Of a stretch of DNA of 15,624 nt, positions 1 through 6,008 are shown in pieces (positions within the stretch are counted from its first letter, which is position 1; each line of letters opens with the position of its first letter). Position numbers and translations under genes: made by a program. The stretch comes from Akkermansiaceae bacterium UBA1315 (lineage in GTDB: Bacteria > Verrucomicrobiota > Verrucomicrobiia > Verrucomicrobiales > Akkermansiaceae), in assembly GCA_002307065.1 (NCBI GenBank), contig DBTN01000003.1, positions 27,934 to 43,557 on the forward strand, in the 5' to 3' direction. Below the pieces are notes generated by a model, which saw nothing but the letters and a program-made list of their open reading frames with translations, made no database searches and was not told the DNA's origin.

Positions 1-256
1 TGAAGCCGTCGATGACGCGGTGGAAAACCGTGCCGTTGTAGTGCTTTTGGTTCACGTAGCTGAGGAAATTTTCAACCGTGATGGGTGCTTTTTCCGGGTT
101 CAGCTCGACCACAAAAGTGCCAAGATTCGTTTTGAAGCGGACTTTCGGGGATTTTTCAGCGGCGGCGGCTGCCGGTTCTGTTTCCTTTTTCGGCTCTTGG
201 GCAAAGGCGAGCGCGGGCAGCAAACACAGGGAGAGAAGGGCAAGGCGACGTTTCAT
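1..256 (-). CDS. Secreted cyclophilin-type peptidyl-prolyl isomerase, N-terminal part
   Basis: This gene is cut by the left edge; 85 codons are visible, read from an ATG at 256-254. Cyclophilins catalyse cis-trans isomerisation of X-Pro bonds. Residues 1-19 form a signal peptide: MKRR, then a hydrophobic stretch ending ALAFA before QE. This implies export to the periplasm. A short Lys/Glu/Ala-rich linker (about residues 20-37) follows. The cyclophilin fold then begins: KTNLGTFVVELNPEKAP (42-58), TVENFLSYV (60-68), and HYNGTVFHRVIDGF (72-85). The last stretch contains the conserved FHRVI core, where Arg80 corresponds to the catalytic arginine of the family. The rest of the domain lies outside the window. 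No Shine-Dalgarno sequence precedes the ATG. The family call is secure; which cyclophilin paralogue this is cannot be judged. Confidence 0.93.
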   Translation of the reverse strand, partial: MKRRLALLSLCLLPALAFAQEPKKETEPAAAAAEKSPKVRFKTNLGTFVVELNPEKAPITVENFLSYVNQKHYNGTVFHRVIDGF

Positions 257-346
257 CTTGGGCAGATTTCTAGGGCAGCGACTGATCATGTGCAAGCGAA
301 GTCGGCCTGTTTTAAAACCGGTTCGGGCCAATGAAAAACCGGTCAT
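257..346. other. Spacer with two ACCGGT palindromes
   Basis: This 90-bp spacer lies between the end of the CbpM gene and the start of the cyclophilin gene, so it could hold a terminator for one and a promoter for the other. It carries two ACCGGT palindromes, at 317-322 and 338-343, exactly 21 bp apart (about two helical turns). The first overlaps a 10-bp palindrome, GTTTTAAAAC (310-319). I see no convincing -35/-10 pair and no strong terminator hairpin. Confidence 0.4.
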
Positions 347-619
347 TCATCGAGGCAATCCGGAGCGGAGCTGTGCACGGAGCTGGTCGATTTCGTTCAT
401 CAGTTCAAAAATGAGTTTCACGCCGGATAAATTCACCTCGCAAGTTTGTCGGAGATGTTCGATCCGACGGAGGGCGTGAATCGCGTTATCGTCGAAATGA
501 TCCGGCTCAACCGGTTGGACGAGGCCGTGTTCCTGATAGTGGAGGATCGTTTCCGAATCGACACCGGTGAGTTTCGCGACGATTTCGAGCGTGTAGGTTG
601 GATCGGGATCGGAGCTCAT
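347..619 (-). CDS. cbpM: CbpM-type chaperone modulator (MerR-like helix-turn-helix)
   Basis: This 90-residue protein follows a CbpA-type DnaJ gene. CbpM proteins bind the J domain of CbpA and restrain both its co-chaperone and its DNA-binding activity. The sequence has a MerR-like N-terminal segment (about residues 10-36: YTLEIVAKLTGV, then LHYQEHGLVQP, the usual Y-x-E-x-GL-x-P pattern). A helical region with an RRIEHLRQ stretch (51-58) follows, and then a terminal amphipathic helix rich in Leu/Glu. A longer reading from 664 is possible. I chose the ATG at 619 because it overlaps the DnaJ stop as ATGA, a standard coupling arrangement, and gives the normal family length. The function is assigned from family resemblance plus position; either alone would be weaker. 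Confidence 0.85.
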   Translation of the reverse strand: MSSDPDPTYTLEIVAKLTGVDSETILHYQEHGLVQPVEPDHFDDNAIHALRRIEHLRQTCEVNLSGVKLIFELMNEIDQLRAQLRSGLPR

Positions 620-1581
620 GCGGATCGTGGGTTGAAGTTGGATTTGTCGCGAAGTTTTTGCCAAAGCTCGCGTTCTTCATCGTTGATTTTCGAGGGGAGT
701 TGGACGGCGATCACGGCGTAAAAATCGCCGCGCTCACCGGTTTTTCCTTTCGGTAATCCGCGCCCGCGAACTCGCAGTTGCTGACCATTTTCCGTTCCGG
801 GTTGCAGGCGGAGTTTGACGTTGCCGTCGAGGGTCGGGACGGAAATTTCCGCGCCCAGCACGGCTTCCCATGGGGTGACGTTGAGTTCGTGGTAAAGATC
901 GGAACCTTGGGTCGAAAAATCCGGGTGCGCGGCGTGGCGGACTCGCAAATAGAGATCGCCCGCCGGAGCGGAACCTCGGCCCGGCTCGCCTTGCCCGGGA
1001 ACGCGGATGCGCTTGCCATCGAGGATGCCGGGCGGAATGCGAACTTGGAACGATTGGATTTCGCTTTTGCCGGTTTGCGGATCGGTCATTTGCAGCGAAA
1101 GCGGCCGGGTCGCGCCGTGCATCGCTTCTTCGAGGGTGACAAGAATGTCACCTTCGACGTCGCTGCCGCGTCGATCGCGAGGGCCAGCTTGGACGTCGGG
1201 CCCGAAACCGGTTTCGGGAAATCCGTAACGACTCGCGCCGCTGAAATATTGCTCGAAGAAATCGCTGAAACCGGTCCCACCGAAATTAAATTCCTGAGCG
1301 TTCGGTTGGCCGGAGCTTTGCCGACCGGGCGGCGGCCCATAGCTGCCGGCGTTCTGCCAATCGGCGCCGAGCGTGTCGTATTTTTTCCGTTTTTCCGGAT
1401 CGGTGAGGACTTCGTTCGCCTCGTTGATTTCCTTAAATTTCGCCTCGGCCGTTTGTTTGTCTTCGGCGACGTCCGGGTGGTATTTTCGCGCAAGCTTGCG
1501 GAAGGCCTTTTTGATGTCGGCGGTCGTGGCATCGCGCGGGACGCCAAGCGTTTCGTAGTAATCTTTGAATTCCACGGACAT
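616..1581 (-). CDS. cbpA: CbpA-type DnaJ co-chaperone / curved-DNA-binding protein
   Basis: A 321-residue J-domain protein that would stimulate DnaK ATPase activity; E. coli CbpA (about 306 residues) also binds curved DNA. The J domain covers residues 7-70, with the HPD motif at 35-37 (KYHPDVAED) and the closing KRKKYDTLG. A Gly/Phe-rich stretch follows (about 76-128; NFGGTGF, YGFPETGFGP). Two DnaJ C-terminal beta domains come next (about 143-220 and 226-310), with typical IPPGILDGKRIRVPGQGEPG and LRVRGRGLPK strands. The CxxCxGxG zinc repeats of true DnaJ are absent, which separates it from DnaJ and fits CbpA. It starts at ATG 1581-1579 with no Shine-Dalgarno sequence, and its TGA overlaps the ATG of the CbpM gene by 4 nt. 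A perfect 18-bp palindrome (1201-1218) lies inside the Gly/Phe-coding part. Confidence 0.95.
   Translation of the reverse strand: MSVEFKDYYETLGVPRDATTADIKKAFRKLARKYHPDVAEDKQTAEAKFKEINEANEVLTDPEKRKKYDTLGADWQNAGSYGPPPGRQSSGQPNAQEFNFGGTGFSDFFEQYFSGASRYGFPETGFGPDVQAGPRDRRGSDVEGDILVTLEEAMHGATRPLSLQMTDPQTGKSEIQSFQVRIPPGILDGKRIRVPGQGEPGRGSAPAGDLYLRVRHAAHPDFSTQGSDLYHELNVTPWEAVLGAEISVPTLDGNVKLRLQPGTENGQQLRVRGRGLPKGKTGERGDFYAVIAVQLPSKINDEERELWQKLRDKSNFNPRSA
1201..1218. repeat. 18-bp perfect palindrome centred on ACCGGT
   Basis: CCCGAAACCGGTTTCGGG is fully self-complementary and lies inside the Gly/Phe-coding part of cbpA. It is the longest uninterrupted palindrome I found around an ACCGGT core. Confidence 0.85.
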
Positions 1582-1605
1582 GGGAGTTGAGGAAATTTGG
1601 AACGG

Positions 1606-1613
1606 TCTAACAG
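1606..1613 (-). repeat. CTGTTAGA octamer at a gene end
   Basis: On the minus strand this reads CTGTTAGA a few nucleotides after the stop codon of the 1618-2346 lipoprotein gene. It is one of six copies of this word (either orientation) in the window: 1606-1613, 1986-1993, 6001-6008, 9366-9373, 9510-9517 and 9523-9530. Four of the six lie at or just past stop codons. Confidence 0.5.
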
Positions 1614-1617
1614 GTTT

Positions 1618-2346
1618 TCAACCCGCGAATCGAGCGGCTCGAATCCGGCGGATGAGAAAAAGTAGCAGAAGGGCGATGAATAACACGGTGGAAATTCCGG
1701 CGGCCCACAGCCAGAGCGGAATCGGGATTTTCACTTTGAAGTGGGTGGTGAACGGTTCGCGCAAGGCGTCGCTGAGCGGGTATTCCCAGGTCAATGTGCG
1801 ACCGTTGTCGGTGACTGCGGTCGCGTTCGATTCTTCGGCGGCGGTGGGAAGATGGAGGATGTAAACGAGCTTCCGATCGCGCAACTGCCGCTCGGGGATG
1901 AACCGGGCTCCGGGGATGGCTTTGCCTGCGGAAATGGTGCGGGAGATGTCGATGGTGCGTCCGTCGCGGAAGAACGCAAACTCACCTGTTAGATAACGCG
2001 ATGCCACGGGGAGATTTTCGCGATTTTTGGCGTTCGCTGCTTTGGCAAGATCGGGTGCCGATGGAAATCGGGCATGGACGGTGACTCGCAGCCGGTCACC
2101 GGTTTCGACGATCGAATAGGTTGCGTTCAGTTCAGGCGATTGCGTGACGAGCGTTTCGAGTTTTTCACGAACACCTTCGACTCCGTTTTGCAGATGGGTT
2201 GCGGCGGTGGGGATTTCGTAGCAGATCTCCGCGCGGCCGCTGCCATCGGCGTTGATCCAGATTTCCTCGCGACCATCGATGCACGAAACGAGCAAACCGG
2301 TGATGAGCGAGAGCAGCAGATAAATCAAAAACCGGTAGCAAGTCAT
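1618..2346 (-). CDS. Envelope lipoprotein with C-terminal transmembrane anchor
   Basis: A 242-residue protein of no established function. The N-terminus is a lipoprotein signal: hydrophobic residues 6-20 ending in a lipobox LVSC (19-22), so Cys22 would be lipidated. The middle (about 25-205) looks like an extracytoplasmic alpha/beta region with alternating hydrophobic strands (REEIWINADGSGRAEICYEI; RLRVTVHARF; KLVYILHLP). Residues about 209-232 form a clear membrane helix, followed by a positive tail (RRIRAAR) that should face the cytoplasm. This lipobox, globular domain and C-terminal helix layout recalls LppM/DUF3153-type lipoproteins, but I make that link by architecture only. I preferred ATG 2346 over a GTG at 2361 because it starts directly at the signal peptide. 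The gene follows the SDR gene by 22 bp and may be co-transcribed with it. Confidence 0.8.
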   Translation of the reverse strand: MTCYRFLIYLLLSLITGLLVSCIDGREEIWINADGSGRAEICYEIPTAATHLQNGVEGVREKLETLVTQSPELNATYSIVETGDRLRVTVHARFPSAPDLAKAANAKNRENLPVASRYLTGEFAFFRDGRTIDISRTISAGKAIPGARFIPERQLRDRKLVYILHLPTAAEESNATAVTDNGRTLTWEYPLSDALREPFTTHFKVKIPIPLWLWAAGISTVLFIALLLLFLIRRIRAARFAG

Positions 2347-2368
2347 GGGGCGAATTTCCACGATGCGT

Positions 2369-3073
2369 TTACAGATGTTGGCCGCTGCTGCGCATCAGAA
2401 TGTCACCGATTTCCACATGCGGAGGCGCTTCGAGAATGCACAGGATCGCCCACGCGACATCGTGGGGATCGAGCATGCGGATCGCGGCTTTGGTTTGGAT
2501 GAGCGTTTCTTCGCGACCGCGAAAATATTGTTCGAGTAGAGGAGTATCGACAAAACCGGGTGACACGCAGGCGACTTGAACGGCCGAACCGGCGGCTTTC
2601 AGTTCGCTCCGCAGCGCGTCGGTAATCGCGCGGACGGCGAATTTTGTCGGTGCGTAAAACCCGCCGGTTGGCGGGACGCGATGGCCGCTCATCGACGAAA
2701 CGTTCACGATGCGTCCGGCATTCGCGGGGAAATGTTTCAGCGAGAGCTGGCAGCACAGGCTGAGGGCCATGACATTGACGCGCCACATTTCTTCCCAATC
2801 GGCGGGATTTCCGTCGATGATGCGCGAAAGATAAGCGACTCCGGCGCAGTTGATCAGCATGTCGATTTTCCCGAGATTTTGAAAAATCTGGGACACTTCG
2901 TCGCGCTGGGTGAGATCGGCCACGATGGGCGAAACGTTCTCTGGCAGTGAGGCGGCGTGGCGGGTGACGCCGATGATGTTGGCTTCGCGATCGGCCAAGA
3001 GTTCACAAAGCGCACGGCCAATGCCGCTGGACGCGCCGGTGACGAGCAAAGTTTTTCCTTTGAGAGAAGACAT
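2369..3073 (-). CDS. Short-chain dehydrogenase/reductase (classical SDR)
   Basis: A 234-residue cytosolic NAD(P)-dependent oxidoreductase of unknown substrate. The Rossmann nucleotide motif TGASSGIG is at 12-19, NCAG (variant of NAAG) at 75-78, and the active-site Asn at 100. The catalytic set is Ser127, Tyr140 and Lys144 (YxxxK as YAPTK), and the SPGFVDT loop is near 170-176. Arg38 at the end of the second beta strand (GVTRHA) favours NADP(H). The length is typical of YdfG-like and general SDR reductases. It starts at ATG 3073-3071, 17 bp after the stop of the M20 peptidase gene, so the two are probably in one transcript. No Shine-Dalgarno sequence is visible. The sequence alone does not reveal the substrate, and the neighbours do not form an obvious pathway with it. 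Confidence 0.92.
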   Translation of the reverse strand: MSSLKGKTLLVTGASSGIGRALCELLADREANIIGVTRHAASLPENVSPIVADLTQRDEVSQIFQNLGKIDMLINCAGVAYLSRIIDGNPADWEEMWRVNVMALSLCCQLSLKHFPANAGRIVNVSSMSGHRVPPTGGFYAPTKFAVRAITDALRSELKAAGSAVQVACVSPGFVDTPLLEQYFRGREETLIQTKAAIRMLDPHDVAWAILCILEAPPHVEIGDILMRSSGQHL

Positions 3074-3090
3074 GTCGAAAAATGAACCGG

Positions 3091-4227
3091 TCAGCGGTGG
3101 GCAAGACTACGGATGAATCGTTCGAACAATTTCGCCCCGTTTTCCAAAGCGGAGATTTGAATGAATTCGTCGATGGTGTGGGCTTGGTCGATCGAGCCGG
3201 GGCCGATGCAGATGCTGGGAATCCCACGGTCGGAAAGGTGGGCGGCGTCGGAAAACCAAGGCGCGCCTGCGAGTTGGATCGATGGATCGGTGGCGAGCAA
3301 CGCCTGGATCATCGGGTGATCGGCGGAAGTTTCCATCGGCGGATTTTCGTGAGGTTTGACCAGTTCCACCGGTAGCGCGTGCGATTCGATCGTTTCGCGC
3401 AGCAATTTTAAAGCACCGCCGGCTTGGGCGAGGGCGGGAGTGATGCGGATATCGATCTCGGCGGTGGCAAGATCCGGGACGATGTTCGGCCGCGAGCCCC
3501 CGCGAATCGTGCCGACATTGAGCGTGGATCGTCCGAGCACCGGGTGGGTGAACGTGGCGAGCTTTGCACCGAGGTGATGGTCCAGGGTGTCGAGCGCGCG
3601 GGTGAGTTTCAGAATCGCATTTTCGCCGCGCTCCGGTTGGGAACTGTGAGCGGCCTTTCCGGTCGCCTGCAAACTTGTCCAAAGTGAACCTTTTGTCACG
3701 TGAACGACTTGCATGTTCGTCGGCTCTCCGACCAGGGCGAAGGTGTAATCTCCGGCGTAACGCTCCGCGAAATTTTTCGATCCCCACTGGCAGGATTCTT
3801 CGCCCATGAATGCGACGAAATCGACCGCGACCGGGAGTTCAGCGAGGAGCTCACGGGTTTCGTGCAGCGCCCACAGCATCGCGGCCATCGGGCCTTTCGT
3901 GTCGGATGCTCCGCGGCCCCAGATTTTTCCATCTCGGATTTCGCCGCCGAACGGTTCGACGATCATGCCGCCGACGCCGACCGTGTCGAGGTGCGGGCCC
4001 AGGAGGATGCGTGGCCGACCGTCAACCGGTGCGAACCGTGCGATGAGATTGGGTCTGCCGGGAAAAATTTCTTGCAGCACGACTTCTGCGCCAATCGCTT
4101 CCAGCAAACCGGTTAGGAAATTTGCGATGTCCGCTTCACCGGTTTGGTCGGTTCCCGGTGAGTTGTCCGGATTGACCGACGGAATGCGGACGAGGTGTTG
4201 AAGGAGGGAAACAAGATCGGCTGGCAT
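3091..4227 (-). CDS. M20-family metallo-deacylase/peptidase (ArgE/DapE-like)
   Basis: A 378-residue zinc-dependent hydrolase of the ArgE/DapE/ACY1/CPG2 group, which removes acyl groups or residues from N-acylated amino acids or small peptides. The co-catalytic metal set is visible: His79 and Asp81 in GPHLDTVG, bridging Asp109 in GASDTKG, catalytic Glu143 and ligand Glu144 in MGEE, Glu168 in GEPT, and C-terminal His350 in QAHTID. The dimerisation domain sits between about residues 175 and 295 (KGSLWTSLQATGKAAHSSQP; RPNIVPDLA). An upstream in-frame extension to 4347 adds 40 low-complexity residues before the usual family start (PADLVSLLQHLVRIPSVNPD), so I chose the ATG at 4227. Acetylornithine deacetylase or succinyl-diaminopimelate desuccinylase are candidates, but no arg or dap gene lies nearby, so the substrate stays open. 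Confidence 0.92.
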   Translation of the reverse strand: MPADLVSLLQHLVRIPSVNPDNSPGTDQTGEADIANFLTGLLEAIGAEVVLQEIFPGRPNLIARFAPVDGRPRILLGPHLDTVGVGGMIVEPFGGEIRDGKIWGRGASDTKGPMAAMLWALHETRELLAELPVAVDFVAFMGEESCQWGSKNFAERYAGDYTFALVGEPTNMQVVHVTKGSLWTSLQATGKAAHSSQPERGENAILKLTRALDTLDHHLGAKLATFTHPVLGRSTLNVGTIRGGSRPNIVPDLATAEIDIRITPALAQAGGALKLLRETIESHALPVELVKPHENPPMETSADHPMIQALLATDPSIQLAGAPWFSDAAHLSDRGIPSICIGPGSIDQAHTIDEFIQISALENGAKLFERFIRSLAHR

Positions 4228-4388
4228 CTTGGGGGGAGATTCAAGAATCCAGAGGTGAGAATCAAGAGTGGAACTGGTTATGTTCAGGATTGGAGAAACG
4301 GTGGGGCTGGATTTTCCCGAGAAATCTTTTTCCCGAACCGGTTCCAAGGCTTGCCCGGAGCGGGCGGGGAGCGTAAACCGGCGTCGTT
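4228..4388. promoter_or_regulatory. Divergent intergenic region between the M20 gene and gpmI
   Basis: These 161 bp separate two genes pointing away from each other, so promoters for both must lie here or overlap it. Visible structure: a 9-bp direct repeat TTTTCCCGA at 4312-4320 and 4328-4336 (16 bp apart) followed at once by ACCGGT (4337-4342), and a small inverted repeat GATTC-AA-GAATC near 4242-4253. A purine run GGGGAG lies at 4366-4371, but it is about 17 bp from the gpmI ATG, too far for a normal ribosome binding site. I cannot identify a convincing -35/-10 pair. Confidence 0.35.
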
Positions 4389-5927
4389 ATGGCCAAGAAA
4401 CCGGTAGTGCTCATTATTCGTGATGGCTGGGGTGAAAATCCCGGCGGAAAACAAACGGCGATCCAAGATGGAAACGCGACTCTGCTGGCGAAGACGCCTT
4501 TCCACGATGTGATGCATGAAACGTATCCCAGTGGTTTCTTGAGCGCCTCCGGGCTCGATGTCGGATTGCCGCCGGGCCAGATGGGCAATTCAGAAGTGGG
4601 CCACTTGAATCTCGGTGCCGGTCGGATCGTTTATCAGGACCTGACGCGCATCAACAAAGCGATCGAAGAAAAGACATTGGAAGTGAATCCAGTGCTGGTT
4701 CAAGCCTTCGACAAGGCGAAGACCGGTCGGTTGCATTTTATCGGACTCGTTTCCGACGGTGGCGTGCACAGCCATCAGGATCAATTGATCGCGATGGTGA
4801 AATTGGCAAAAGCCGCTGGCGTGGACGATATTTTCATCCATGCGATCACCGATGGCCGCGACACCTCGCCGACAGGGGGTGGCGAATATTTGGCAAAGGT
4901 CGAAGACGAAGCCGCGAAATCGGGAGCACGGATCGCCACGGTGATCGGCCGGTATTTCGCAATGGACCGCGACAAACGCTGGGACCGGGTGCAATTGGCC
5001 TGGGACGCGATCGTCCGCGGTATTGGCGAGAGCCGGGATGTGTTGGCGAGCGAAGCGGTCGCGGATTATTACCGGTTGGACAAAACCGATGAGTTCATGC
5101 CGCCGATGGTTTTCACCGAGGCGAACACCCAGCGGGTGCGTGATGGAGATGTGGTGCTTTTCTTTAACTTCCGCTCGGACCGGGCGCGCGAGCTTTCCGA
5201 AGCGTTTGTGCTGCCGGATTTTGACGGGTTCGACCGGGTGGTCGTTCCGAAAATCCATTTCGTTACTCTCACTGAGTATGACAAAACCTTTGGCTGCGCG
5301 GTGGTGTTCGGTCCTCAAACCTTGACGATGGGACTTGGCGAAACGGCGGCGATGGCTGGCCTGACGCAGATGCGCATCGCGGAAACCGAAAAATATCCTC
5401 ACGTTACTTATTTCTTCAATGGTGGGGTCGAGCTTCCCTACGGCGGTGAAGACCGGGTCATCATTCCTTCGCCAAAGGATGTCCCGACCTACGATTTTAA
5501 ACCGGAAATGAGCGCTCAGCAGGTGACGGATACGGTCGTCTCGAAGCTCAAGGATTACGATTTGGTGATCCTCAATTTCGCCAATCCGGACATGCTCGGC
5601 CATACCGGTGTCGTCGAAGCCGCGATCAAAGCGGTGCAAACGATCGATGCGGATGTGAAAGCGGTCGTCGAAGAAACGCTGCGCCTCGGCGGAAAACTTT
5701 TGATCACTGCCGACCACGGAAACTGCGAATACATGCGCAATCCGGACGGATCGCCTAACACCGCGCATACCACGAACTTGGTCGAGATTTTCTACGTCGC
5801 CGAAGACGCGAAAAACTACCGCGTTGAGAACGGAATCCTCGCCGATGTTGCTCCGACATTGCTGGATATGCTCGGTTTGGAAAAACCGGTTGAAATGACA
5901 GGCAAGAGTCTGCGGGTGAAGATTTGA
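4389..5927 (+). CDS. gpmI: 2,3-bisphosphoglycerate-independent phosphoglycerate mutase
   Basis: A 512-residue Mn-dependent glycolytic and gluconeogenic enzyme interconverting 3- and 2-phosphoglycerate in the cytosol; the length is standard. All expected catalytic residues are present by position: Asp12 (RDGWG), nucleophile Ser68 (GQMGNSEVGH), Asp401 and His405 (NPDMLGHTG), Asp442 and His443 (ITADHGN), and His460 (NTAHTTN). Substrate-binding motifs include SDGGVHSH (122-129), TDGRDTSP (154-161) and NFRSDRARE (260-268). The residue before the first metal-binding Asp is Arg11, where Leu or Met is common; this should be tolerated. It starts at ATG 4389, without a Shine-Dalgarno sequence at normal spacing. 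It is transcribed alone, diverging from the M20 gene and converging on mrp. Confidence 0.98.
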   Translation: MAKKPVVLIIRDGWGENPGGKQTAIQDGNATLLAKTPFHDVMHETYPSGFLSASGLDVGLPPGQMGNSEVGHLNLGAGRIVYQDLTRINKAIEEKTLEVNPVLVQAFDKAKTGRLHFIGLVSDGGVHSHQDQLIAMVKLAKAAGVDDIFIHAITDGRDTSPTGGGEYLAKVEDEAAKSGARIATVIGRYFAMDRDKRWDRVQLAWDAIVRGIGESRDVLASEAVADYYRLDKTDEFMPPMVFTEANTQRVRDGDVVLFFNFRSDRARELSEAFVLPDFDGFDRVVVPKIHFVTLTEYDKTFGCAVVFGPQTLTMGLGETAAMAGLTQMRIAETEKYPHVTYFFNGGVELPYGGEDRVIIPSPKDVPTYDFKPEMSAQQVTDTVVSKLKDYDLVILNFANPDMLGHTGVVEAAIKAVQTIDADVKAVVEETLRLGGKLLITADHGNCEYMRNPDGSPNTAHTTNLVEIFYVAEDAKNYRVENGILADVAPTLLDMLGLEKPVEMTGKSLRVKI

Positions 5928-5931
5928 TTAA

Positions 5932-6000
5932 CGAGGGGCGATCTCCGAATCGCCCCTTCTTCCGGCAATCCATACAGGGCGATTCGGAGATCGCCCCTCG
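5932..6000. terminator. Nested inverted repeat between converging genes (bidirectional terminator or REP-like element)
   Basis: Arms 5932-5955 and 5977-6000 are perfect 24-bp inverted repeats around a 21-nt loop. The next pair inward (5956/5976) mismatches. Each arm is itself a hairpin: the left arm has GGGGCGAT (5935-5942) and ATCGCCCC (5949-5956) around a 6-nt loop, and the right arm has a 7-bp version. The element almost fills the 76-bp gap between the gpmI stop (5927) and the mrp stop (6004). A bidirectional terminator is the simplest role, but neither side has a strong T-run. A mobile REP-like or MITE-like repeat is an alternative. Confidence 0.65.
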
Positions 6001-6008
6001 CTGTTAGA
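6001..6008 (+). repeat. CTGTTAGA octamer overlapping the mrp stop
   Basis: This word directly abuts the inverted repeat ending at 6000. Read on the minus strand (TCTAACAG) it contains the TAA stop codon of mrp. It is one of the six copies listed for the octamer family. Confidence 0.45.

Noticed and set aside
620..664. Longer form of CbpM starting at 664
   Set aside because: It would overlap the end of cbpA by 49 bp, while the ATG at 619 gives the classic ATGA junction and the expected length.
778..1590. Open frame of 270 codons opposite cbpA
   Set aside because: Antisense to an intact J-domain protein; the sequence is a typical complement of a Lys/Glu/Gly-rich gene.
4228..4347. N-terminal extension of the M20 enzyme to 4347
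   Set aside because: It adds 40 residues of low-complexity Ser/Pro-rich sequence before the conserved family start and would use most of the divergent promoter region. The ATG at 4227 is better.
4590..5768. Open frame of 392 codons on the minus strand opposite gpmI
   Set aside because: It lies wholly within gpmI, whose catalytic residues are all intact. The reverse reading is His/Arg-rich with no recognisable motif, as expected for a shadow.
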